From the NCBI GenBank assembly GCA_035411265.1, contig DAONSQ010000001.1, positions 1 to 56,909 of the forward strand: DNA of 56,909 nt, read 5' to 3'. Shown here in pieces: positions 9,631 through 16,922 of the stretch. The position numbers and the translations under genes are program-made. The stretch's first letter is position 1. Each line of letters begins with the position of its first letter. A model generated the notes under the pieces. That model did no database searches. It had not been told where the DNA came from and saw nothing but the letters and a program-made list of their open reading frames with translations. The DNA is from UBA1359 sp035411265 (GTDB lineage Bacteria > Patescibacteriota > Patescibacteriia > Patescibacteriales > Patescibacteriaceae).

Positions 9631-11043
9631 TTAAGCAGCTTCACGATGTTTAAGCACCGCCATTGGCGTCCGTAATAATATCTTGATATCACGAGCCAGT
9701 GACCAATTTTCAATGTAGTAAATATCCAATTTAACCTCTTCTTCAAAGCTTAAATCCGAGCGACCAGATACTTGAGCCAATCCAGTAATCCCAGGCTTAA
9801 TCGTTAAAACTTTCTTGTGATGTCGTTCATACTTGGCCACCTCTTCAGGTAAATGAGGTCTTGGGCCAACTAAGCTCATTGAACCAATAAAAACCAAAAA
9901 TAATTCAGATAGTTCATCAATACTAAAACGACGAATAAACTTGCCAACTCGAGTAACGCGTGGATCATTTTTAATCTTGACCATTGGCCCATCACCGCGC
10001 AAATTTTGATCAGCTAATTCGGTATAACGAAGACTGTCGGTTCCCGGCACCATGGAACGAAACTTGAAATAACGAAACTTTTTACCAGCTTGACCAATCC
10101 GACAGAGTGGCGAACCATCATCCAAGCGACTAAAGAAAACTGGACCAGCTGAATCAAGCTTAATGGCAATGGCTGTTAGTAAATAAATAGGACTCAAAAT
10201 AGCAATTAAAATACTTGAAACAATAATATCAAAAATACGCTTTGAAATCCGGCCCCAGCCATCAAGCGGAGTTTTTTTAACTTCAACTACTGGAATACCA
10301 GCCATTTCATCCACTTCAGTCTTCAAAACCTTAGTATCTAAAAGGTCGGCAATATATTTAAAGGTCAAATGATGCTCATCAGCAAAATCATACAACCGCA
10401 CAATTTCAGCCTTACTTAAATTGGGATCAGCCTGAATAATTTCATCAGCGGTTTTTGTTTGCAAATAATCCTCTAGTTCCTGGGCTGTTTCCAAGCTAAA
10501 ATCATCATAGTGCTTAACCACTTGATAACCACGTGAGCGATGACTAAACCATTCTTGAATCAATTTATCCGCTGAAGCGCCCCGACCAACAATGACCACT
10601 CGGTGAACTCCAATATTAAAACGAAATAATTGCTTTTGAATTAAGCGCGTAAACATTCGCGCCAAACTAACATAAGCCCAGGCAATCAACCAGCCAGCTA
10701 AAATAATAAACCGTGAAGAAAACCACTCACGAAAAAAGAAAATAAAAATAACAATTAGGCCAAAACCAGCAAAACAAGCAAAGAAAACACGATTGAGCTC
10801 TTCAAAACGCCCAATTCCGCGAGCCCGATATAGCCCGGCAATAGCAAAAATAGCTAGCCAAGCCATTGCAACAATTGATAGTGACAATAAGTACTCACCA
10901 AATGGCAAATTGTATAAGATTGGCCGAATACCAGTCGCCATATCACTGGCACGCAAATGATAAGCGGAAATACCCGCTAAAACAATCATTAAAAAATCAA
11001 CGGGAACTAGGATAAAAGAAAAAAATAATTCGCTGCGTTTCAT
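9631..11043 (-). CDS. Polyprenyl glycosylphosphotransferase (WbaP/WcaJ type)
   Basis: Starts a surface polysaccharide by moving a sugar-1-phosphate onto undecaprenyl phosphate in the membrane. I chose the ATG before KRSELFFSF (470 residues); the longer in-frame version runs into the RNase P RNA. Four N-terminal membrane helices, a Rossmann-like middle domain (HRVVIVGRGASADKLIQEW), another membrane helix (DIIVSSILIAILSPIYLL) and the catalytic bac_transf domain follow: FKFRSMVPGTDSL, DPRVTRVGKFIRRFSIDELSE (a stretch containing these motifs), SLVGPRPHLPEEV and KPGITGLAQVSGRSDLSFEE. It heads the three-gene glycan unit and begins 18 bases after the 3' end of rnpB, with no terminator visible between. 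Confidence 0.95.
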   Translation of the reverse strand: MKRSELFFSFILVPVDFLMIVLAGISAYHLRASDMATGIRPILYNLPFGEYLLSLSIVAMAWLAIFAIAGLYRARGIGRFEELNRVFFACFAGFGLIVIFIFFFREWFSSRFIILAGWLIAWAYVSLARMFTRLIQKQLFRFNIGVHRVVIVGRGASADKLIQEWFSHRSRGYQVVKHYDDFSLETAQELEDYLQTKTADEIIQADPNLSKAEIVRLYDFADEHHLTFKYIADLLDTKVLKTEVDEMAGIPVVEVKKTPLDGWGRISKRIFDIIVSSILIAILSPIYLLTAIAIKLDSAGPVFFSRLDDGSPLCRIGQAGKKFRYFKFRSMVPGTDSLRYTELADQNLRGDGPMVKIKNDPRVTRVGKFIRRFSIDELSELFLVFIGSMSLVGPRPHLPEEVAKYERHHKKVLTIKPGITGLAQVSGRSDLSFEEEVKLDIYYIENWSLARDIKILLRTPMAVLKHREAA

Positions 11044-11061
11044 ATTAGTTTTAAAATTGTT

Positions 11062-11447
11062 GATCGACGGCCAGCTATAAGCCGGATTCTGTATCCCTAA
11101 AGGGACGGCAGCCATTTATCTTGGCCACTAATTGCTCAGTGGCTCCAGCGAGCTACTTTCTCTTCCGGCAAGCCAGAAGTTTGCTCTTGCTCCAGATAGG
11201 GTTTACCACAACCAATCATCACTGATTGGCGACAGCTGTAGCTACGGCAAGCCGCAACACCAACTGACTTTTCACCTTTGACGGTATAACCGCTAGTATT
11301 GTCTCTGTGGCACTTTCCCTACGCCGGCTTTGCAGTCGACGCGGCGGGCGTTACCCGTTATCACGACAGAGCGCCGAAGCACTCAGGGAGTCCGGACTTT
11401 CCTCTGTTTAGTAAACTAAACAGCGGCTGCCCACTGGCTGTCTGATC
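11062..11447 (-). ncRNA. rnpB: RNase P RNA (bacterial class A type)
   Basis: Catalytic RNA that cuts the 5' leader from pre-tRNAs. On the minus strand it has the universal GAGGAAAGTCCGGAC near the 5' end (P4 side), GGTAACGCCCGCCG, AGGGAAAGTGCCACAGA, AGGTGAAA, GGTAAACCC and the 3' ACAGAATCCGGCTTATAG. The two ends pair as P1 (GATCAGACAGCCAG against CTGGCCGTCGATC, one bulge), which fixes the ends at about 11447 and 11062. A good promoter lies just upstream. No terminator is seen after it, so it may be read through into the glycosylphosphotransferase gene. Confidence 0.97.
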
Positions 11448-11454
11448 TAATTTC

Positions 11455-11482
11455 ATTATACCGCCCTAAAGGTTTTAGTCAA
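11455..11482 (-). promoter_or_regulatory. Promoter of rnpB
   Basis: Minus-strand TTGACT (11477-11482) and TATAAT (11455-11460) with a 16-base spacer, 8 bases before the inferred 5' end of RNase P RNA. The -35 box abuts the T-tract of the preceding gene's terminator. Confidence 0.85.
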
Positions 11483-11483
11483 A

Positions 11484-11508
11484 TAAAAAATCAGCCTTAG
11501 GGCTGATT
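11484..11508 (-). terminator. Intrinsic terminator overlapping a stop codon
   Basis: Minus-strand AATCAGCC, loop CTAA, GGCTGATT followed by TTTTATTT. The stop codon TAA of the upstream small membrane protein is in the loop. The T-tract runs straight into the rnpB -35 box. Confidence 0.85.
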
Positions 11509-11703
11509 GATTATCTGTCCGCTATTGATAATTACCGGATCGCCTTCGAAAGGGTGGCCGATAATCTGATTACCAGAATACTGTGGTGTCTTGATAATTG
11601 TCTGCGGCTCTGGCATAACCGGTTCTGGTTTTGACCTTAAAACCAGAATTGCTAGAAAAATAATCGCTAGTCCGTAAATAATATTAATTATTTTTTGTCC
11701 CAT
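11497..11703 (-). CDS. Small one-pass membrane protein, unknown
   Basis: A 68-residue protein starting MGQKIINIIYG. It has one N-terminal membrane helix (IIYGLAIIFLAILVL) and then a Pro-rich tail ending GQIINQP. I do not recognise the family. The ATG lies 13 bases after the 3' end of tRNA-Val on the same strand and the stop is inside a terminator loop, so it looks like the last gene of a recJ-rnhA-tRNA-Val transcript. The terminator placement supports it as a real gene. Confidence 0.65.
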   Translation of the reverse strand: MGQKIINIIYGLAIIFLAILVLRSKPEPVMPEPQTIIKTPQYSGNQIIGHPFEGDPVIINSGQIINQP

Positions 11704-11716
11704 ATAAAATGTTTAG

Positions 11717-11790
11717 TGGACGCAACAGGATTCGAACCTGTGACCTTACGGATGTGAACCGTACGCTCTAACCAACTGAGCTATGCATCC
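11717..11790 (-). tRNA. tRNA-Val (anticodon CAC)
   Basis: 74 nt cloverleaf on the minus strand: acceptor GGATGCA with TGCGTCC, D arm TAGCTCAGTTGGTTAGAGC, anticodon stem TACGG/CCGTA around loop TTCACAT giving anticodon CAC (codon GUG), T arm with GGTTCGAATCC and discriminator A. The CCA end is not encoded, in keeping with the cca gene at 30.4 kb. Confidence 0.95.
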
Positions 11791-11810
11791 TGAAACCCCT
11801 CCTATAAAAA

Positions 11811-12230
11811 CTATTGGCCTCGATCCATGGCTTCATTAGCCAGTTCATCAGCTCTTTTATTAAGAGCTCGAGGAATATGTTTAAAAACTATTTTCGCAAA
11901 ACCTTTGGCTAGTGTCGTAGCCATCTCATAAAGCGGCTTTAACTCTGGATGTTTAACCTTATATTCACCGCGCAATTGCTTAACTACTAGTTCGCTATCC
12001 AGCCGGCACTCTAATTCTTTGACTCCTAGAGCTTGTGCCTGTTTTAAAGCCAGCAGCAAAGCTCGATATTCAGCTTGATTATTAGTGGTACTACCCAAAA
12101 ATTCCGACCATTCACCGACGGTTTGACCATCAAGAGTAGTCAGCACTGCCCCGATACCAGCCGGACCAGGATTGCCGCGAGCTCCACCATCAGTAAAGCT
12201 AATTAATTGTTCTGGTAAAATTTTACTCAT
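11811..12230 (-). CDS. rnhA: Ribonuclease HI family protein
   Basis: Cuts the RNA strand of RNA-DNA hybrids. Its 139 residues have the RNase H acidic set in order: FTDGGARGNPGPAG (first Asp), NNQAEYRALL (Glu), CRLDSELVVKQL (Asp) and the late Asp in NKRADELANEA. It is the short form without the basic-protrusion helix of E. coli RnhA, closer to the Sto-type/RVT_3 group. It begins 5 bases after the recJ stop and precedes tRNA-Val, so it is probably co-transcribed with recJ. Confidence 0.92.
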   Translation of the reverse strand: MSKILPEQLISFTDGGARGNPGPAGIGAVLTTLDGQTVGEWSEFLGSTTNNQAEYRALLLALKQAQALGVKELECRLDSELVVKQLRGEYKVKHPELKPLYEMATTLAKGFAKIVFKHIPRALNKRADELANEAMDRGQ

Positions 12231-12235
12231 AAATA

Positions 12236-13951
12236 TTATTCTGCCGTTAGGCGCAAATCAATAATTTTAAGCTGGGGCTCGGCTTGGCCTTGCCAACGAT
12301 TGATATCTAAATTATACACCAAATCAATCTGATTGCCACGCTGTAAATGCTTCAAATTTTCTGCCTGGCCAAAAGCTAAAGCCCAATAACTACCTAAACG
12401 AAGCTTAATGTGTTGGCTATTAGCTCCCATAGTATTAATATCGCGAATAGTTTGGCGATAAGCCACTAGTTTTGGCTGCGGATTGGCTTGACCAAAAGGT
12501 GCTAGCTTTTCTAACCATTCAGCAGTTTCTAGGTCAATGTCTTCAATGGAAAGTTCTGCATCAATCAATAATTTTGGCCGCAAATCAAGACCAACTAGCT
12601 TAGCGGCGGCTGACTTTTTAATATTATTTAAAAAATTTGGCAGTTGCTGGACAGTCAGACTAAAACCGCAAGCACCAGCATGACCGCCATATTTCTCTAA
12701 GTCGTCTGCCACTTCTTCTAGTTGAGAAATCAAATTAAAACCTTCAACATTGCTACGACCTGAGCCTTTATAGCCATGATCACTTTTTGTGATCACTAAG
12801 ACTGGTTTAGCTAATTTTTCCGACAAACGACCAGCTACCAAACCAATAATCCCCTCGGGCCACGGTTCAGCGCCGCGGCTGACAAAGGCTAGTAAACTAT
12901 CTTCTTGCTGCAATTCCAAGAGTTCATTTAAACAATACTCAACAATAGTTTGAGTCTTTTGCTGTCGTTCAATATTTTTAATATTCAAATCTTCAGACAA
13001 CTGCGCGGCTTCCGCTTGATCAGTGGTAGTCAGTAGACGATAAGCGGCATTAGCATGATCTAGGCGACCAGCTACATTAATTCGCGGTGTTAATTGCCAA
13101 CTAATATTCCATTCATTAACATCGCCATTAATCTGGGCAACTCGAGCTAATTCGCGAAGTCCGACTCGTTGCCATTTATTCATCACTTCAATACCTTGTC
13201 GCACTAACTGACGATTTTCCCCCACCAAAGGCACACAATCAGCAATCGTTCCTAAAGCTACTAAATCGAGACAACGCTCACGCAAAGTAGCTTTTTGTTC
13301 TTCAGCAATAATTGAACGCTGCAAAATGGCTTCAACTAGCTTAAAAGAAACGCCAACACCGGCCAAATATTTACAAGGATAATTTTCCTTGAGCATAATT
13401 GGATCAATGATTGGACAATCTGGCCAATCATTAGCATCCGGCGATTCACGGTGATGATCGGTAACCACCACCTCAATGCCCTTAGCTTGAGCATAGGCCA
13501 CTTCGGCCTTGTTGCGGATACCAGTATCAACAGTAACAATCAATTTAGCCCCAGCCGCTGCTAATTCATCAATAGCCGCCTGATTGAGACCATAGCCTTC
13601 GGTTACCCGGTCTGGTAGCCAAATTTTAGTCTTACCCCTTAACGTGGCCAAAGTTTCTAGCAAAATAGTGCTAGCGGTCACGCCATCAGCATCATAATCA
13701 CCATAAACAACAATCAAGTTGCCAGCCTTAATATGCTTAACGATTATCTCGACAGCCTCATTCAATTGGCTAAGCTCACCAGCACCACAAGCCACCGGCT
13801 CTAAGCCTAAAAATTGACGAGCCGCAGTCAATTCATTTATTCCTCGATTTTTGAGAATCTTTACAATAACTTCCGGCAGGCCAAGATCGGTTAAATCACA
13901 ACCGCCCTCCAGTGAAACTGGCGCCACCTGCCAGAGGCGCTCGTCCATCAT
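12236..13951 (-). CDS. recJ: Single-stranded-DNA-specific exonuclease RecJ
   Basis: 5'-3' ssDNA exonuclease of recombination and mismatch repair. It has DHH-family motifs: VVYGDYDADGVTAS, TVDTGI, VVTDHHRESPD, then the DHHA1 motif GGHAGACGFSL and a C-terminal OB-like domain (LAPFGQANPQPKL). I chose the ATG at 13951 (a second ATG follows at once at 13948), giving about 571 residues, a normal RecJ length. A longer in-frame version would run through the small gene upstream, whose stop lies one base before this ATG. There is no Shine-Dalgarno, so coupling to the small gene is likely. Confidence 0.94.
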   Translation of the reverse strand: MMDERLWQVAPVSLEGGCDLTDLGLPEVIVKILKNRGINELTAARQFLGLEPVACGAGELSQLNEAVEIIVKHIKAGNLIVVYGDYDADGVTASTILLETLATLRGKTKIWLPDRVTEGYGLNQAAIDELAAAGAKLIVTVDTGIRNKAEVAYAQAKGIEVVVTDHHRESPDANDWPDCPIIDPIMLKENYPCKYLAGVGVSFKLVEAILQRSIIAEEQKATLRERCLDLVALGTIADCVPLVGENRQLVRQGIEVMNKWQRVGLRELARVAQINGDVNEWNISWQLTPRINVAGRLDHANAAYRLLTTTDQAEAAQLSEDLNIKNIERQQKTQTIVEYCLNELLELQQEDSLLAFVSRGAEPWPEGIIGLVAGRLSEKLAKPVLVITKSDHGYKGSGRSNVEGFNLISQLEEVADDLEKYGGHAGACGFSLTVQQLPNFLNNIKKSAAAKLVGLDLRPKLLIDAELSIEDIDLETAEWLEKLAPFGQANPQPKLVAYRQTIRDINTMGANSQHIKLRLGSYWALAFGQAENLKHLQRGNQIDLVYNLDINRWQGQAEPQLKIIDLRLTAE

Positions 13952-13952
13952 A

Positions 13953-14069
13953 TTAAAAGCCGAGAAGCATTGTCCAAGCCACCATTGAGATAACCACAAA
14001 AGTGCTAATAACAATCCAAATAACCTTAATAACTTGGCGTCTAGTCACCTTTTTCTTGTTCTTGCTCAT
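13953..14069 (-). CDS. 38-residue membrane peptide preceding recJ
   Basis: A short minus-strand reading frame between lepA and recJ. It starts MSKNKKKVTRRQ, a basic N-terminus, followed by one membrane helix (VIKVIWIVISTFVVISMVAW) and ends MLLGF. The charge pattern is that of a small type-II membrane protein. It begins 16 bases after the lepA stop and its TAA is separated from the recJ ATG by one base. There is no Shine-Dalgarno, which fits the core genes here. The function is unknown; the tidy coupling and clean topology argue that it is translated. Confidence 0.7.
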   Translation of the reverse strand: MSKNKKKVTRRQVIKVIWIVISTFVVISMVAWTMLLGF

Positions 14070-14085
14070 ATATGAAAATAAAAAA

Positions 14086-15870
14086 TTAACGCTTTAATAA
14101 TTTAACAAAAGTTTCACTAGGAATGTCAACACTACCGCGACCCATAGCCATCATTTTATTCTTGCCTTGGCGTTGTTTTTCCAATAATTTACGCTTACGG
14201 GTGACATCACCACCATATAATTTGGCGGTAACATCTTTGCGGAAAGCCGAAATCCTTTCACCGGCCACTACTTGCCCGCCAACGGCTGCTTGCAATTTAA
14301 TCACGAACATCTGACGAGGTAAAGTGTCTTTTAAGGTTGTCACCACGTCCTTGCCGCGACGGAAAGCTTCATCACGATAAACAATCATGGCTAGCGATTC
14401 GACTAAATCTTCGGCTACTAAAATATCTAACCGCACTACATCAGCGGTCCGATAATCGAGCATTTCATAATTGATCGAACCATAACCAGAGGTAAAACTT
14501 TTCATCTTGTCATAAAAATCAGTCAAAATCATACTGAGCGGCATTTCATAATGAAGGACCACCCGAGTTTCATCTAAATACTCGGTATTGCGATAAATAC
14601 CACGCTTTTCCTGTGATAAATTCATGACTGCCCCCAAATATTCTTTAGGGGTGACAATATCTAAAGTTACCCACGGCTCTTCAATGTGCTCGATTTCAGC
14701 AGCACTCGGCAATTGCTGTGGACTGCGGATAATTTCTGCTTCATTGGTATTTTTGCGAAAAACTTTATAAGCCACGCTTGGCACGGTTACAATCAAATCT
14801 AAATTAAACTCTCGTCTTAGTCGTTCCTGAAATATTTCCAAATGAAGTAGACCTAAGAAGCCACAACGAAAACCAAAACCCAAGGCTTGTGATTGCTCTG
14901 GCTCATAAACCAAAGCAGCATCGTTTAACTTTAAACGACCCATAGCTTCGCGTAGATCCTCAAATTCATTACCTTCCTTAGGGAAAATACCAGCAAAAAC
15001 CATTGGCTTAACCTCAGAATAGCCTTTAAGCGAGGTAACTTGATCGGCTGTTTTAACTAAGGTAACCGTATCACCAACTCGACATTCACTAACTTCACGA
15101 AAACTGGTAATGATATAGCCAATTTCGCCAGTCTTTAGCTGACTGCTGGAATGATAATTGGGGTCAAAAAAACCAACATCCAAGGCTTCGCTCTCCGCCT
15201 TAGTGGCCATCAGTTTAATCTTGTCACCTTTATTAATCTGGCCATCAACCACTCTGACATAAGCGACTACCCCGCGATATTCATCATAATTGGAATCAAA
15301 AATCAACGCCCGAAGTGGTCTGTCTTCCTGACCACTCGGCCCGGGAATGGCTTCAATTACCCTTTCCAAGATTGCCTCAACGCCGACACCAGTCTTACCA
15401 GAAGCACTGATTATTTCATCTTCAGAACAGCCAAGTAGCTTGATGATTTCGGCTTTGGTTTTTTCCACATCAGCGGCTGGCAAATCAATCTTATTAATGA
15501 CTGGAATGATTGCCAAATCTTGTTCTAAGGCCAAATAAAGATTAGCCAGTGTTTGAGCTTGGATGCCCTGAGTAGCATCGACTAGCAAAATAGCGCCTTC
15601 TACTGCCGCTAAACTACGAGACACTTCATAGCTAAAATCAACATGACCCGGAGTGTCAATCAAATTGAGCTCATAGCCCTTATATTTCATGTTAACCGGG
15701 GTCAATTTGATGGTAATACCGCGCTCTCTTTCTAAATCAAGGCGATCCAACACCTGATTGGTCATTTTGCGCGGATCAATCGTGCCAGTAAATTCTAAAA
15801 GACGGTCGGCCAAAGTCGACTTACCGTGATCAATATGAGCGATAATACAAAAATTGCGGATTTTTTCCAT
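14086..15870 (-). CDS. lepA: Elongation factor 4 (LepA), ribosome back-translocase GTPase
   Basis: Translational GTPase acting on stalled ribosomes and in 30S assembly. At 594 residues it matches the family. G motifs: AHIDHGKSTLADRLLE (G1), RGITIKL (G2), DTPGHVDFSYEVSR (G3), NKIDLPAAD (G4), SASGKTG (G5). EF-G-like domains II, III and V follow, with FCGFLGLLHLEIFQERL, then the LepA-specific C-terminal domain (KRKLLEKQRQGKNKMMAMG). The start MEKIRNFCIIAHIDHGKST is the usual one. A minus-strand promoter lies 20-48 bases upstream. Confidence 0.97.
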   Translation of the reverse strand: MEKIRNFCIIAHIDHGKSTLADRLLEFTGTIDPRKMTNQVLDRLDLERERGITIKLTPVNMKYKGYELNLIDTPGHVDFSYEVSRSLAAVEGAILLVDATQGIQAQTLANLYLALEQDLAIIPVINKIDLPAADVEKTKAEIIKLLGCSEDEIISASGKTGVGVEAILERVIEAIPGPSGQEDRPLRALIFDSNYDEYRGVVAYVRVVDGQINKGDKIKLMATKAESEALDVGFFDPNYHSSSQLKTGEIGYIITSFREVSECRVGDTVTLVKTADQVTSLKGYSEVKPMVFAGIFPKEGNEFEDLREAMGRLKLNDAALVYEPEQSQALGFGFRCGFLGLLHLEIFQERLRREFNLDLIVTVPSVAYKVFRKNTNEAEIIRSPQQLPSAAEIEHIEEPWVTLDIVTPKEYLGAVMNLSQEKRGIYRNTEYLDETRVVLHYEMPLSMILTDFYDKMKSFTSGYGSINYEMLDYRTADVVRLDILVAEDLVESLAMIVYRDEAFRRGKDVVTTLKDTLPRQMFVIKLQAAVGGQVVAGERISAFRKDVTAKLYGGDVTRKRKLLEKQRQGKNKMMAMGRGSVDIPSETFVKLLKR

Positions 15871-15889
15871 ACCCGTAGATTATATCCCC

Positions 15890-15918
15890 ATTATGCTGGA
15901 CGAATCGTTCCAAGTCAA
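15890..15918 (-). promoter_or_regulatory. Promoter of lepA
   Basis: Minus-strand TTGACT (15913-15918) and CATAAT (15890-15895) spaced by 17 bases. An additional TATAAT lies a few bases nearer the gene. The predicted transcript starts roughly a dozen bases before the ATG, leaving little room for a leader. Confidence 0.65.
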
Positions 15919-15935
15919 TGGCTTTAAAGGATTTT

Positions 15936-15965
15936 AAAATAAAAAAGAGCCCCAACCAAAGGCTC
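15936..15965 (-). terminator. Intrinsic terminator of the small unit at 16.0-16.3 kb
   Basis: Minus-strand GAGCC, a nine-base loop, GGCTC then TTTTTTATTTTA. It closes the gene-poor stretch between lepA and the orphan gene at 16.4 kb and so marks the 3' end of a transcript coming from about 16.32 kb. Confidence 0.75.
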
Positions 15966-15993
15966 GCAAATTTAATATATTCTTAGGCGACTT

Positions 15994-16045
15994 TCTAGGT
16001 CAGTAGTTGATAGGTCATTACGGAAACCCTATCGGAAACCCTAGA
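15994..16045 (-). other. Nested inverted repeats (structured RNA candidate)
   Basis: On the plus strand, TCTAGG (15994-15999) pairs with CCTAGA (16040-16045) and, inside it, GATAGG (16009-16014) pairs with CCTATC (16028-16033). A 10-base direct repeat CGGAAACCCT occurs at 16021-16030 and 16033-16042. On the minus-strand transcript this makes a two-level stem-loop shortly before the terminator. It overlaps the end of a 37-codon reading frame; the stop is in the inner loop. Confidence 0.5.
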
Positions 16046-16131
16046 AAAAATGCCTTAGCACTTTTGTGCTTCTTTTTGACGCGATATAATTGGTTGGGGC
16101 AAAGATTAAACGAATCTATTGATACTCTCAT
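16018..16131 (-). CDS. Possible 37-residue peptide with strong Shine-Dalgarno
   Basis: A minus-strand reading frame starting MRVSIDSFNLCPNQLYRVK, with a basic middle (KKKHKSAKA) and ending FFLGFPIGFP. A strong AAGGAGG (16142-16148) lies 10 bases before this ATG; it also lies 6 bases before another ATG at 16135, in a different frame, which would give only MNESINRFV and a stop. The two ATGs are inside a palindrome (ACTCTCATGAATGAGAGT) that could hide the start region. The frame crosses the direct repeat, giving GFP twice. It could be a real small protein, or a leader with incidental coding. Confidence 0.4.
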   Translation of the reverse strand: MRVSIDSFNLCPNQLYRVKKKHKSAKAFFLGFPIGFP

Positions 16132-16243
16132 TCATGAGAGTCCTCCTTGTTTTGGGATTGGTTAATCGGTTAATCTTTTCCAGCTAGTGGCGCTGGCGTT
16201 TGTTTAAAAGTACATGATAGTGACTGTGTCTACGAATTCGACG

Positions 16244-16276
16244 CTATGTTGGCTTATTTCTTCTTTGGTGTTGCAT
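16244..16276 (-). CDS. Possible 10-residue leader peptide
   Basis: The minus-strand frame MQHQRRNKPT is preceded by AAGGAGT 8 bases upstream, an unusually good Shine-Dalgarno for this genome. It is the first reading frame after a TTGACA promoter and a 5-bp hairpin (CTACC/GGTAG, 16304-16316). The length and basic, polar content would fit a leader peptide, but nothing shows that it is made. Confidence 0.3.
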   Translation of the reverse strand: MQHQRRNKPT

Positions 16277-16325
16277 TAAAAACACTCCTTATTGATATTT
16301 ACTCTACCAGAGGTAGGCATTTACC

Positions 16326-16354
16326 GTTTTACTCCTCTTTTTTAAAGCTGTCAA
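16326..16354 (-). promoter_or_regulatory. Promoter of the small unit at 16.0-16.3 kb
   Basis: Minus-strand perfect TTGACA (16349-16354), 17-base spacer, TAAAAC (16326-16331). It lies just past the terminator of the gene at 16397-16858, and no annotated gene follows it before the terminator at 15.94 kb, so it drives either the short reading frames or a non-coding RNA of about 380 nt. Confidence 0.6.
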
Positions 16355-16361
16355 GAGTTTT

Positions 16362-16389
16362 AAAAAAGACCATCGTTAGGATGATCTTT
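16362..16389 (-). terminator. Intrinsic terminator of the orphan gene at 16.4 kb
   Basis: Minus-strand AAAGATCATC, loop CTAAC, GATGGTCTTT then TTT: a 10-bp stem with one G-T pair, starting 8 bases after the stop codon. Confidence 0.85.
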
Positions 16390-16396
16390 AAACTAC

Positions 16397-16858
16397 TTAA
16401 CCAAACCTTTTATACAGCGCCCAAGGAATGGCGCACAAAAATGGTTCGATTAAATAACTCCAAACAGGATGACGCGCTCGCCGCTGCTGATCATGTCGGC
16501 TATAATCAGCACCAACAAAACGCGGATAAATTATTAGCCACGGCGCTAATCGATGCATGATGCGATAGCCGCGACGAGCCACTGGAAAAGCAATAATTAA
16601 ATAAAGATCAGCCTTTTTTAAAGACCTTACCTTTTTTAATCCTGCTTTTAGGGCTGTTAACATGGTTTGACATTCGTCGCCTGGAATAATATATAGATTT
16701 TGAGTATCTATCTTATCCATTAAATGAACGCCAATATTCTTGTCAGTAATAATGTACGGGTCGCTATAAATCTGAACATTGCGCTTAATTTTCTCGATAA
16801 TGTTCTTATTAGCTTTATAGCTATCCCCAAAAGATAAAGCGAGCAAAACTGCCCTCAT
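16397..16858 (-). CDS. Orphan protein of 153 residues, unknown
   Basis: I do not recognise this protein. It starts MRAVLLALSFGDSYKANK and has an alpha/beta-like first part (YIITDKNIGVHL, LYIIPGDECQTMLTALKAG, DLYLIIAFPVARRGYRIMH) and a basic, aromatic C-terminal part (SRHDQQRRARHPVWSYLIEP, then PWALYKRFG). The start is well supported by AAAGGAGG seven bases upstream, rare here. It has its own promoter just after murJ and its own terminator, so it is a single-gene unit. This arrangement is unlike the packed core genes and hints at an accessory gene. Confidence 0.7.
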   Translation of the reverse strand: MRAVLLALSFGDSYKANKNIIEKIKRNVQIYSDPYIITDKNIGVHLMDKIDTQNLYIIPGDECQTMLTALKAGLKKVRSLKKADLYLIIAFPVARRGYRIMHRLAPWLIIYPRFVGADYSRHDQQRRARHPVWSYLIEPFLCAIPWALYKRFG

Positions 16859-16892
16859 TTCAAACCTCCTTTTTTTACAAAGAACAGTTTAC

Positions 16893-16921
16893 TTTTTATA
16901 ATAAAAATTGCTATTCGTCAA
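16893..16921 (-). promoter_or_regulatory. Probable promoter of the orphan gene at 16.4 kb
   Basis: Minus-strand TTGACG (16916-16921) directly before the murJ stop, followed by the AT-rich TATAAA/TAAAAA stretch (16893-16900) at 15-17 bases spacing. The strong Shine-Dalgarno AAAGGAGG lies further downstream, at 16864-16872. Confidence 0.5.
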
Positions 16922-16922
16922 G

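Noticed and set aside
11044..11115. 24-codon upstream extension of the glycosylphosphotransferase
   Set aside because: It lies inside the RNase P RNA P1 region; the ATG at 11043 starts just before the first membrane helix.
15990..16050. SRP RNA-like motif (AGGTCATTACGGAAACC)
   Set aside because: The conserved GGTCAGG...CCGGAAGGAAGCAGCC core and the apical loop are absent.
16246..16560. 104-codon plus-strand reading frame
   Set aside because: It has no ribosome site, overlaps the terminator and coding part of the minus-strand orphan gene, and its composition is not protein-like.
16200..16600. Possible tmRNA, because of GAATTCGAC near 16233 and a 350-400 nt gene-poor space
   Set aside because: No matching tRNA-like 3' end with a T arm and no tag frame ending in an ALAA-like sequence on either strand.
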